Shown here: in pieces, positions 1 to 5,641 of the stretch | Numbering within the stretch: the stretch's first letter is position 1 | Layout of the letters: each line of letters begins with the position of its first letter | NCBI GenBank assembly: GCA_003511465.1 | Contig: DOID01000135.1 | Location: 20,932 to 28,638 of the forward strand | Origin: Bacillota bacterium | GTDB lineage: Bacteria; Bacillota; UBA4882; UBA10575 | Length of the DNA: 7,707 nt | Direction of reading: 5' to 3' | Made by a program: the position numbers and the translations under genes | Notes under the pieces: generated by a model | The model's input: only the letters and a program-made list of their open reading frames with translations | Databases searched by the model: none | Told to the model about the DNA's origin: nothing

Positions 1-14
1 ACGGAGGTGTAGTA

Positions 15-962
15 ATGATCGTGACTGTTACCTTGAATGCGGCGATTGATAAAACATTAATCTGCCATCGGGTTGAGAGCGGGGGAATAACGCGAGCCGA
101 GGAAGCGCTGGCTGTCGCAGGTGGAAAGGGAATCAATGTGGCGCGAACTGTTTTCAAGTTGGGTGGGAAGGCTTTCGCAACAGGATTGGCCGGCGGAAGT
201 AATGGCGCTCTTATCCGAGACTTGCTTAAACAAGAAAAAATTGACTATCACTTTGTTGAACTTAGTGCTAATTCCAGAATGTGTTTGACCATCATTGAAA
301 AAAGTGCCCAGGTCATTTCCGAGATTTATGATCCTTCACCAGTGGTGCAACCGGAAGAATGGGACAACTTTAAACAGTTCATGAGTGAATTGGCGAAAAA
401 GGCCGATCTGATCACAATAAATGGTAGTCTGCCCGCTGGTTTAAGTGCCACAGCTTATGGTGAATTGATTTTTCTGCTTAAAAAGGCCAATGAACGATGT
501 AAAGTTATTCTAGACACGAGCGGACCAGCTCTCCAGAAGGGAGTAGAAGCTAAACCGTTTATGATTAAGCCTAATCAAGAGGAGATGGAAATCCTGCTCG
601 GCCATTCTTTATCGAAGAGAGAAGATCAAATAAAAGCGGTTAAAACTTTTTTGGGGGAAGGAATCGAAGTGGTTGTTTTGTCCTTGGGTGATCAGGGGGT
701 TGTTTTTGGCTATAACCAGGCGGTTTATGGAATAGCTCCGCTGGCGGTGACAGTAAAAAGCACGGTCGGTTGCGGGGATGCTTTAGTAGGAGGTTTCGCG
801 CACAGATTATTGGAAAAGGGAGATGTCATTGAAGCAGTAAAGTATGGTGTAGCATCCGCTACTTCGAATCTAACTACGAAAACCCAGGGCGATGTTTCGC
901 GGACGCAAGTAGAGGAGTTTTTGCGGCTTATTAAGTTATCGCCAGTTGGAAGCGAAACTTAA
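15..962 (+). CDS. fruK: 1-phosphofructokinase (PfkB/ribokinase family sugar kinase)
   Basis: This cytoplasmic kinase should phosphorylate fructose 1-phosphate to fructose 1,6-bisphosphate with ATP, normally after fructose uptake by a PTS. The 315 residues match the usual length for the family. The N-terminal TLNAAIDKTL resembles the TLNPAIDKT opening of FruK/LacC proteins, with the usual proline replaced by alanine. PfkB signature 1 is GGKGINVAR at residues 36-44. The NGSLPAGL block is in the middle of the protein. Signature 2 is STVGCGDALVGG from residue 249, with Asp255 as the likely catalytic base; the usual GAGD reads GCGD here. GGAGGTG at bases 3-9 fixes the ATG start. The gene may be the end of an operon entering from the left, but no fruR or PTS gene is visible. 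Tagatose-6-phosphate kinase (LacC) is the main alternative, because the two are hard to tell apart by sequence. No clear terminator hairpin follows. Confidence 0.85.
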   Translation: MIVTVTLNAAIDKTLICHRVESGGITRAEEALAVAGGKGINVARTVFKLGGKAFATGLAGGSNGALIRDLLKQEKIDYHFVELSANSRMCLTIIEKSAQVISEIYDPSPVVQPEEWDNFKQFMSELAKKADLITINGSLPAGLSATAYGELIFLLKKANERCKVILDTSGPALQKGVEAKPFMIKPNQEEMEILLGHSLSKREDQIKAVKTFLGEGIEVVVLSLGDQGVVFGYNQAVYGIAPLAVTVKSTVGCGDALVGGFAHRLLEKGDVIEAVKYGVASATSNLTTKTQGDVSRTQVEEFLRLIKLSPVGSET

Positions 963-993
963 AACCCCTTTTTTGATCCTTAGGAAATTCCTA

Positions 994-1023
994 TTGACAC
1001 CGCAAATTATCATGAGGTATAAT
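994..1023 (+). promoter_or_regulatory. Sigma-A-type promoter of perR
   Basis: A perfect -35 box TTGACA lies at 994-999 and a perfect -10 box TATAAT at 1018-1023, with an 18-base spacer. The PerR operator begins 3 bases after the -10 box, so a bound repressor would cover the transcription start. Confidence 0.85.
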
Positions 1024-1025
1024 AG

Positions 1026-1057
1026 TTGTAATCATTATAGATTTGCAATGATTACAA
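1026..1057 (+). promoter_or_regulatory. Double PerR box (operator)
   Basis: TTGTAATCATT at 1026-1036 and AATGATTACAA at 1047-1057 form a perfect 11-base inverted repeat. Each arm begins its own copy of the known PerR box TTATAATNATTATAA. Bases 1026-1040 match 12 of the 14 fixed positions, and 1043-1057 read on the minus strand match 11 of 14. The position just downstream of the -10 box fits autorepression of perR that is relieved by peroxide. Confidence 0.8.
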
Positions 1058-1093
1058 TCCAGGTATTATTGTAATAGATCGAGGGTGAGTCTA

Positions 1094-1504
1094 GTGAAAG
1101 CATTGTTCGAAGATTTAAAGAAAGAATTAAAGCTCAGGAAAATCCAACTATCCCATCAAAGGCTGAAGGTTTTGGAATATTTGACCCAAAATCGCTCTCA
1201 TCCAACGGTTGATCAGATCTTCACCGATCTACATCAGGAGATGTCAACCTTATCAAAGACAACCGTCTATAACACGCTGCGTGTTTTGGTTGAAGCAGGC
1301 TTAGTACGGGCCATTAACATCGAAGATCATGAAACCAGATACGATATTAATGTCGAAAACCACGGACATTTTAAATGTGAATCTTGTGGGAGAATATATG
1401 ATTTTCACACCGATCTAGATGCTTTGGCTTGCGACGGTTTAAACAATTTTCTGATTAAGGACAGGAATGTATATTTCAACGGGATCTGTCCAAGATGCCG
1501 TTGA
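1094..1504 (+). CDS. perR: Peroxide-sensing Fur-family repressor PerR
   Basis: This dimeric cytoplasmic repressor should release DNA when peroxide oxidises its iron-bound histidines. The protein is 136 residues with an N-terminal winged helix (SKTTVYNTLRVL, 54-65) and a C-terminal metal and dimerisation domain. From memory of Bacillus subtilis PerR, the regulatory-site ligands H37, D85, H91, H93 and D104 correspond to H36, D84, H90, H92 and D103 here. The aspartate at the last site favours PerR over Fur. The structural zinc cysteines are C95, C98, C132 and C135. The GTG at 1094 is preferred because GAGGGTGA at 1081-1088 sits 5 bases upstream; an in-frame GTG at 1085 would lie inside that ribosome binding site. 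The double PerR box upstream points to autoregulation, and rubrerythrin follows as a probable co-transcribed target. Confidence 0.92.
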   Translation: MKALFEDLKKELKLRKIQLSHQRLKVLEYLTQNRSHPTVDQIFTDLHQEMSTLSKTTVYNTLRVLVEAGLVRAINIEDHETRYDINVENHGHFKCESCGRIYDFHTDLDALACDGLNNFLIKDRNVYFNGICPRCR

Positions 1505-1537
1505 AATTTAAGCAAAAGCAACCGGAGGGTATTCTGA

Positions 1538-1596
1538 ATGATGTTGTGAAAAACTACTGGTATATTTCAATAAAAATGAGGAGGAACATAAAATGA
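1538..1596 (+). other. Chain of two tiny overlapping ORFs before rubrerythrin
   Basis: GGAGGG at 1524-1529 is a good ribosome binding site 8 bases before ATG-ATG-TTG-TGA (1538-1549). That stop overlaps a GTG at 1546 which opens a 16-codon frame, and that frame ends at TGA 1594-1596, overlapping the rubrerythrin ATG (1593). The 16-residue peptide (starting MKNYWYISIK) resembles nothing I know. The rubrerythrin gene also has its own AGGAGG at 1579-1584. This could be a coupling leader or chance; the ORF chain itself is seen directly, its function is not. Confidence 0.25.
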
Positions 1597-2087
1597 GTGA
1601 AAACAAAACCATTGATCACCTGATGGAGGCCTTTGCCGGGGAATCCCAGGCGAACAGAAAGTATCTGGCCTACGCCAAGAAAGCGGAGCAAGACGGAAAA
1701 ATGAATGCAGCCAAACTGTTTAGAGTGGCCGCGGACGCTGAAACCCTTCATGCTTTAAAAGAGTTTGAAGTAGCCGGGAAGATTGGTTCCACCGCCGATA
1801 ATCTGAAAGATGCGGTTGCCGGAGAGACCTACGAGTACAAGGAGATGTATCCGCCTTTTGCGAAGGAAGCCGAAGCAATCGGAAATAAAGCGGCGCTTAC
1901 GATTTTTAACTTTGCGATGAAAGCGGAGGAGGTTCATGCCAAGCTGTACCAGGAAGCCTTAGAAAACCTTGATCAGACTGAAGAAGTCTTCTATTACCTC
2001 TGTCCGGTCTGTGGAAATATTGAAAAATCCCAGCCTGATAAGTGCAATATTTGTGGGGTGCTAGGAGAGAAATTTATTAAATACTAA
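1593..2087 (+). CDS. rbr: Rubrerythrin (peroxide-reducing diiron protein)
   Basis: Rubrerythrin reduces hydrogen peroxide to water in the cytoplasm of anaerobes, taking electrons through its rubredoxin domain. The first 125 residues form the ferritin-like four-helix domain. All expected diiron ligands are present: E17 (in AGESQANRKY), E50 and H53, E78 and E81 (GETYE), E112 and H115 (EEVH). The C-terminal rubredoxin-like site uses C137, C140, C151 and C154. At 164 residues it is shorter than the roughly 190-residue Desulfovibrio protein, with the difference spread over the linkers and a tighter iron knuckle. AGGAGG at 1579-1584 fixes the start. It lies 88 bases after perR with no clear promoter between them, so it is probably read from the PerR-controlled promoter, and peroxide should induce both genes. 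Confidence 0.95.
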   Translation: MSENKTIDHLMEAFAGESQANRKYLAYAKKAEQDGKMNAAKLFRVAADAETLHALKEFEVAGKIGSTADNLKDAVAGETYEYKEMYPPFAKEAEAIGNKAALTIFNFAMKAEEVHAKLYQEALENLDQTEEVFYYLCPVCGNIEKSQPDKCNICGVLGEKFIKY

Positions 2088-2183
2088 GCAGAACAAAGCT
2101 TTTCGGCAAGACAAAAAGCACCCATTAATAGCTGGCCGGTAATATCCCGGGTAAAACCATGCGCTAAAATCCTTGGAGTAAGA

Positions 2184-2222
2184 AAACACCCCGCTTGTCT
2201 CTTGATTACATGCGGGGTGTTT
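2184..2222 (+). other. Long hairpin after rubrerythrin
   Basis: AAACACCCCGC (2184-2194) and GCGGGGTGTTT (2212-2222) pair perfectly over 11 bases around a 17-base loop. No T-run follows, so it is not a textbook terminator on either strand. The gap from 2088 to 2378 otherwise contains no gene I can support. A second cluster of short pairings (AGCC and GGCT around 2234-2265) lies between this hairpin and the terminator. It could be a 3' UTR stabiliser or part of a structured RNA. Confidence 0.6.
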
Positions 2223-2272
2223 GACTGAAAATATAGCCCTCCGAGGGTTTTGCCGCTCCCCGGCTAAATGTT

Positions 2273-2297
2273 CCGGCATATATTTGCCGGTTTTTTT
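2273..2297 (+). terminator. Rho-independent terminator of the perR-rbr unit
   Basis: CCGGCA (2273-2278), loop TATATT, TGCCGG (2285-2290), then seven Ts (2291-2297). This is a compact intrinsic terminator on the plus strand. It most likely ends the rubrerythrin transcript, although it sits 185 bases after the stop codon. Confidence 0.85.
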
Positions 2298-2331
2298 CTT
2301 TGCGACATAATTTTCTCCTTTCCTACGAGAA

Positions 2332-2340
2332 TGATATAAT
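2332..2340 (+). promoter_or_regulatory. Extended -10 promoter of the 2379 gene
   Basis: TGATATAAT at 2332-2340 is a perfect extended -10 (TGN-TATAAT). The expected -35 position (around 2312) reads TTTCTC and is poor, as extended -10 promoters tolerate. Bases 2334-2348 also match 11 of the 14 fixed PerR-box positions, but in AT-rich DNA this may be chance. Confidence 0.55.
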
Positions 2341-2378
2341 TAACATAATGATATTGACTATACAAGGGGTGTTGTGAT

Positions 2379-2747
2379 GTGGAAATGCACCAAATATCGA
2401 ATATGATTAAAGAGGAATCAATAAAATCCCTTCAATCATCAATCAAGAAAACAGAAAAGGCCTTGGCTGGGATGACGCAGAAAGGTGCAAATACTACCTT
2501 AATAAAGAAACGACTCAAGGCGCTTAATATTGGCCTTGCCATGCTAGAGAGCATTTGGAATGAAAAAACCCATCAATACTCCCAGAAAGAGTTGGTTGAA
2601 GCCCGCACTATCCTTACTGGTCTATTCCCATCGGTTGAAAACATTTATGCTAAGTCAAAGGTCGGAAGTCCCCAAAGGACGCTTTTAGAACGAAGAATTA
2701 AAGCATTAGAACTAGCTGTTCAAGCAATCGACGATCTTTCCATGTGA
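2379..2747 (+). CDS. Small helical protein with internal duplication, function unknown
   Basis: I do not recognise a named family. The 122-residue product is charged, predicted almost entirely helical, has no cysteine, and has no signal peptide or membrane segment. It appears to be two copies of a helical hairpin offset by 61 residues. Residues 40-59 (TLIKKRLKALNIGLAMLESI) align with 101-120 (TLLERRIKALELAVQAIDDL) without gaps, with 6 identities and mostly conservative changes. AAGGGGTG at 2364-2371 supports GTG 2379 (7-base spacing); ATG 2385 is an in-frame alternative. The same ribosome binding site also serves an ATG at 2377 in another frame (MWKCTKYR then stop). The gene has its own promoter and stands alone between a terminator and the next promoter. 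It is probably real, because the repeat and ribosome binding site agree. Confidence 0.75.
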   Translation: MEMHQISNMIKEESIKSLQSSIKKTEKALAGMTQKGANTTLIKKRLKALNIGLAMLESIWNEKTHQYSQKELVEARTILTGLFPSVENIYAKSKVGSPQRTLLERRIKALELAVQAIDDLSM

Positions 2748-2851
2748 TAGTTCGGGATAATAATGAAAAAATTAGGGTTTAAGCTGACTGGCTGAGATTG
2801 ATTCAATGCCGGCACTAACTACGATCATTCAAAAGGGACAATAGTGAATTG

Positions 2852-2894
2852 TTGACAAATTATTAATTATGATATAATATTAATCGTATATTAT
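2852..2894 (+). promoter_or_regulatory. Promoter and possible operator of the beta-barrel gene
   Basis: TTGACA at 2852-2857 and TATAAT at 2873-2878 are both perfect, but the spacer is only 15 bases. The -10 box is extended (TGA-TATAAT from 2870), which may compensate. A 7-base inverted repeat, ATAATAT (2874-2880) and ATATTAT (2888-2894), spans the -10 box and probable start and could be a repressor site. The DNA here is very AT-rich, so the repeat may be chance. Confidence 0.65.
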
Positions 2895-2921
2895 TATTAA
2901 AAAAACTAAGAGGTGAAGAAT

Positions 2922-3671
2922 GTGAAAAAGATCTTAGTAGTTGTTCTGTGCTTAGGTTTTCTTTTTTTATATGCACCTTGTACATTGGGCGCATTTGAAG
3001 TTTATTATGATGGGTTTTTTACTGGAAAATTTTGCCTAAAAGCTTCGGAAGCTGAAAAGGTTGAAACCGATTTCTCCTTACATGCCTTTGGAGGAAGACT
3101 ATATTTATCGGACCTATTATTAGGTGCTGAAGTAGGGACCGGTGAAATTAAAAAAAGTAAAAACTTTTCGGCAATACAGGATTTGGAGACAATATCTTTT
3201 ATAGTGGGTTATAGATTTAACATTAATGAATTTTCGCTTCTCCCATTTATTTCAGCAGACGAAATGAATATGAAAGACTCATTAAATAATAAGAGAATAT
3301 CCGGAATCTCTCCTGGTGTGGAAGCAAAAGTACCTTTCAGCGATAGATTCAGTATTGAAGGTTCGTACAAATTAGCGTTATTCTCCATTGCTTATGAACT
3401 GAACGGTAGAGATATAGATAGGGTTATTCAAGAAGATTTAGGAGAACAAGATATTTCCATTAAAAGTTCGGCAGTTAAAATATCTGCTCTATCCTTTAAA
3501 GCCAAGTATTTAATAACAGAAAACATAGCATTGGTTGGGGGATATAAGAAGAACATAACAAAATTAGAGATTAATGCAGAAAAAGATCCATTTGGTGCAG
3601 AAATACCAATAGAATTTGAGCAAGAAGAATCTCTTGATAGTATTACTTTTGGGGCGTCAATATTATTTTAA
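2922..3671 (+). CDS. Secreted protein, probable outer-membrane beta-barrel
   Basis: The product is 249 residues. It opens with a lysine pair and a strong hydrophobic stretch (KKILVVVLCLGFLFLY), a classic signal peptide, probably cleaved around residue 24. The mature part alternates short amphipathic strands such as FIVGYRFNI, SIEGSYKLALFSIAYEL, LSFKAKYLI and IALVGGYKK with polar turns. It ends in SITFGASILF, and a terminal phenylalanine after a beta strand is the usual signal for outer-membrane assembly. No catalytic motif is visible. GTG 2922 is chosen because AAGAGGTGA at 2908-2916 lies 5 bases upstream; GTG 2913 would fall inside that site. The gene is AT-rich (about 27% GC in one sampled 60-base line), well below its neighbours, which suggests transfer or weak codon selection. 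A secreted cell-wall protein is the alternative. Confidence 0.7.
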   Translation: MKKILVVVLCLGFLFLYAPCTLGAFEVYYDGFFTGKFCLKASEAEKVETDFSLHAFGGRLYLSDLLLGAEVGTGEIKKSKNFSAIQDLETISFIVGYRFNINEFSLLPFISADEMNMKDSLNNKRISGISPGVEAKVPFSDRFSIEGSYKLALFSIAYELNGRDIDRVIQEDLGEQDISIKSSAVKISALSFKAKYLITENIALVGGYKKNITKLEINAEKDPFGAEIPIEFEQEESLDSITFGASILF

Positions 3672-3835
3672 ACAAGATCGTACGATATATGTTTTCCTAA
3701 AGAAAGTGAAATAGCCGCATCTTTAAGATTATCTACTGTTGAGCCAATTTTCCCGGCCACCTTTCCTGTTGATGAACCGTGATGGGGAGAGTATTTTTGT
3801 CTATAAGTGGTTCCTTGAGGGGAAACAACCAAAAG
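3668..3835 (-). pseudogene. Minus-strand gene fragment with a rubrerythrin-like peptide
   Basis: A minus-strand frame is open for 55 codons between an in-frame TAG (3836-3838) and TAA (3668-3670), with no good start or ribosome binding site. It contains VAGKIGSTVDNLKDA (encoded within 3713-3760), which differs at one of 15 residues from residues 60-74 of the rubrerythrin in this window. The flanking residues do not match rubrerythrin. Its stop overlaps the last codon of the beta-barrel gene, tail to tail. It is best read as the surviving 3' end of a lost gene; the family is uncertain. Confidence 0.4.
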
Positions 3836-3946
3836 CTATATGAGGTTAATCGTGACCAGGTCATCGAGGATCTGCTCACTTGGCTTGATCGACAAATCGC
3901 TTTTTCGGACAATATATTGGCCGAAGGAGATATTTCAAATGGATGA
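3779..3946 (+). pseudogene. 3' remnant of an unknown gene upstream of the GNAT stub
   Basis: The frame from GTG 3779 or ATG 3782 to TGA 3944 gives about 54 residues. The latter part (NQKLYEVNRDQVIEDLLTWL onward) reads like a genuine helical C-terminus. No ribosome binding site precedes the start. Its stop overlaps the ATG of the GNAT stub by 8 bases, as in a translationally coupled pair. The first 20 codons overlap the minus-strand fragment and may be chance. I do not recognise the family. Confidence 0.4.
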
Positions 3947-4016
3947 ACAAATATCTATTATTTCAATTAGAAACTGCCCCGAATATTCCGAGTGCGCAAT
4001 TGATTGGTTTTCTTAG
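3939..4016 (+). pseudogene. GNAT acetyltransferase, N-terminal stub
   Basis: AAGGAGAT at 3924-3931 lies 7 bases before ATG 3939, an excellent start. The 25 residues include ISIRNCPEYSECAIDWFS and then TAG. This resembles the first strand and helix of Bacillota GNAT N-acetyltransferases, which are normally about 140 to 160 residues long. No acetyl-CoA-binding motif follows in any nearby frame, so the rest of the gene appears to be deleted. The identification is from memory of the family and is moderate. Confidence 0.5.
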
Positions 4017-4055
4017 TATCTTTGCACCGAACATACATCGTAAAAATACGGCTAG

Positions 4056-4190
4056 AGATATATCGCCATTGGACAACATCCGTGGTGTGATACATCAAGG
4101 TTCTACGAAGCTCCGACGACGAAAGAACCGTCGCTTGGAAAACACAACAAAGATAATGGTGAAAACGTAACCAAAAAATATAAAAAATAG
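4056..4190 (+). pseudogene. Possible coding fragment, unknown
   Basis: A 44-codon frame opens after TAG 4053 and ends at TAG 4188. It contains IGQHPWCDTSRFYEA and a lysine- and asparagine-rich end. There is no start codon with a ribosome binding site. It looks like protein sequence rather than random translation, but I cannot name a family. An overlapping plus-strand frame (3943-4170) also lacks recognisable content. Confidence 0.25.
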
Positions 4191-4249
4191 CATGTGATAA
4201 ACTCGATATAAATGGGTATTACAAGTATAACCAGTATTACGGCAGATAG
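4184..4249 (+). pseudogene. Tyrosine-rich C-terminal tail fragment
   Basis: The frame opens after TAA 4181 and ends at TAG 4247. It encodes KLDINGYYKYNQYYGR just before the stop, with five tyrosines in ten residues. Tyrosine clusters of this kind close the bacterial tyrosine kinases of capsule synthesis (CpsD/Wzc type). No kinase motif is present upstream, so only the tail could remain. The match is suggestive only. Confidence 0.25.
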
Positions 4250-4291
4250 ATAGTTATGCCCATAAACAGTGGATAGAAGGAGAGACGATAT

Positions 4292-4444
4292 ATGGATAAT
4301 AGTATGAGGCTACCTAATGAAAAGATTGAGGGCAAATATATAGGTTCAGTTAAGGTTGGACCAAAAGGGCAGATCGTAATCCCAAAGGAGGTACGAGATC
4401 TTTCAAAATTTTCCGATGAGGCGTTTGGGAAAAATAAAGATTAG
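4292..4444 (+). pseudogene. AbrB/SpoVT-type transcriptional regulator, truncated
   Basis: Residues 16-35 (YIGSVKVGPKGQIVIPKEVR) are the swapped-hairpin DNA-binding core of the SpoVT-AbrB family. In full-length relatives this core is followed by a half with an acidic loop and a second hydrophobic strand (of the type D-I-K-P-G-D). Here the sequence departs after VRDL and stops at residue 50. AGAAGGAGA at 4275-4283 gives a good start 8 bases before ATG 4292. A terminator follows at 4492. The gene is probably a deletion product with its own start intact. A short functional form cannot be excluded, since the DNA-contacting part survives. I cannot identify the source of the last 13 residues. Confidence 0.65.
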
Positions 4445-4491
4445 CCCTATGGTGTTCTGCCGGACGGATTAAAGGAGCAGTCAAGAAAGGT

Positions 4492-4523
4492 AATCCGCTT
4501 TTATTAAAAAGAGCGGGTTTTTT
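4492..4523 (+). terminator. Rho-independent terminator after the AbrB remnant
   Basis: AATCCGCT (4492-4499) pairs with AGCGGGTT (4512-4519) over 8 positions including one G-T pair, and a run of six Ts occupies 4518-4523. The stop codon of the converging hydrolase gene lies inside the T-run. The hairpin would also form on the minus strand, but the T-run is weaker there. Confidence 0.75.
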
Positions 4524-5337
4524 ATTCTTTAATAAAACGAATTAACTCTTGATTGAACTTTTCACGCTGGTCGTAGAAGAGAAAATGGCCACAGGCATCA
4601 AAGGGTACAAGCATAGAATCTTTGATACTGTTCCTCTGGGCAATAGCTAACGGGTATAGACATACTTGGTCATTAAGGCCGTGCAGGATCAGGGTGGGAA
4701 CATTAATGGTTGTCAGGTCGTCAAATAAGCCTTCTTCATCCAGCCAGGTATGGGCGATAGCTGCCGTCGACCAACTGGCTGCCTGGAGACCTAGCTGGAA
4801 AATCCAATCTGATAAGGCATTGCTAACGGGATTATAAAAGATCATCTTTCCAAACTCGCGCAATGTTTTAGGGCGGTCGGTATAGATTCCTTTGATGATG
4901 TTTAACACGGCCTCTTTTGGTAGACCATATGGAAAATATGGGCGCCGGATCAGACTGGGCGCTGCCGCAGCGAAAAGAGCAAGTTTTGATACACCATAAC
5001 CATTATGTCTCGACATGTACCGGACACAAATCGCTCCACCGGTCGAATGTCCCCCGAGGGTGAAGTTTTGTAAATTAAGGGCGTCAACCACACTCCGTAG
5101 ATCATCCGCCAACCGGTTATAATCATAGCCGAACCAGGGCTTGTCTGAACGGCCGAATCCCCTGCAATCTATGCCGATGCATCTGTATCCCATTTTCGGC
5201 AATTGATTAAATTGGTATTCAAAGAGATTATGGTTTCCCGGCCATCCATGCACAAACAGTATTATCTTATTGCTTGCCGGGTTAAGATCTTCCACATAGA
5301 TTCTTGCATTCGGCTCTACGCTAATATAAAATCCCAT
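4522..5337 (-). CDS. Alpha/beta-fold hydrolase
   Basis: The 271-residue protein is a full-length alpha/beta hydrolase, probably cytoplasmic, acting on an ester or similar small substrate that cannot be read from the sequence. The oxyanion-hole motif is HGWPG at 30-34. The nucleophile elbow is GHSTGG at 96-101 with Ser98. The acid is Asp223 (HGLNDQ) and the base His251 (CGHFLFYDQ). The DCRGFGRSDKP block (57-67) is typical of the chloroperoxidase, esterase and epoxide-hydrolase branch, but a serine nucleophile argues against epoxide or haloalkane hydrolysis. The cap domain spans roughly 130-205. On the minus strand GGAG (5346-5349) sits 8 bases before the ATG. It is transcribed alone, converging on the AbrB remnant, with no partner gene to suggest a pathway. 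Confidence 0.9.
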   Translation of the reverse strand: MGFYISVEPNARIYVEDLNPASNKIILFVHGWPGNHNLFEYQFNQLPKMGYRCIGIDCRGFGRSDKPWFGYDYNRLADDLRSVVDALNLQNFTLGGHSTGGAICVRYMSRHNGYGVSKLALFAAAAPSLIRRPYFPYGLPKEAVLNIIKGIYTDRPKTLREFGKMIFYNPVSNALSDWIFQLGLQAASWSTAAIAHTWLDEEGLFDDLTTINVPTLILHGLNDQVCLYPLAIAQRNSIKDSMLVPFDACGHFLFYDQREKFNQELIRFIKE

Positions 5338-5362
5338 TTAAATATCTCCATTCAAAAAAATT

Positions 5363-5368
5363 ATTATA
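5363..5368 (-). promoter_or_regulatory. Possible -10 box of the hydrolase gene
   Basis: On the minus strand a TATAAT lies about 25 bases before the hydrolase start codon, in an AT-rich patch (5353-5376). The -35 region 17 bases upstream (TCAAGG) is weak. The call rests on position and the -10 box only. Confidence 0.3.
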
Positions 5369-5641
5369 TATAATATTCACCTGATCCTTGATTGTGTGCA
5401 GTCCGGTTGGGAAGCTCCGGTGGTATGGAACTTCCGGCATTTACCCGCCGTAAAAAAAGCCAAAGCTGCGGGAAGAATCGCTGTCTGTTAAGGCAGATCG
5501 TCCGGCAGGCATGGTAGATTTTCACTTGCTGTAAATAAGGGAGAAAAAACGAAACGATGACTGTCTTAAGGCGTTATGCTAAAATGGTAATAAAAAGAAC
5601 ACTATGTCAAGAATTTAAGTCATCGGAGAACACTATTCTAC

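Noticed and set aside
963..990. Terminator after the sugar kinase
   Set aside because: A T-run is present at 969-974, but no stem precedes it.
1554..2279. Three minus-strand ORFs over and after rubrerythrin
   Set aside because: Two are shadows of the rubrerythrin gene. The third covers the hairpin and terminator region and has no ribosome binding site or protein-like composition.
3943..4170. 75-codon plus-strand ORF
   Set aside because: It starts 4 bases after the GNAT-stub ATG in another frame. The good ribosome binding site fits the GNAT start better (7 versus 11 bases), and the translation is low-complexity and arginine-rich with no family features.
4622..4837. Plus-strand ORF of 71 codons
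   Set aside because: It lies wholly inside the intact alpha/beta hydrolase gene on the other strand.
5395..5530. Possible riboswitch upstream of the MFS remnant
   Set aside because: GC-rich pairings are present, but none of the conserved cores I know (cobalamin, TPP, SAM, c-di-GMP, fluoride) can be found.
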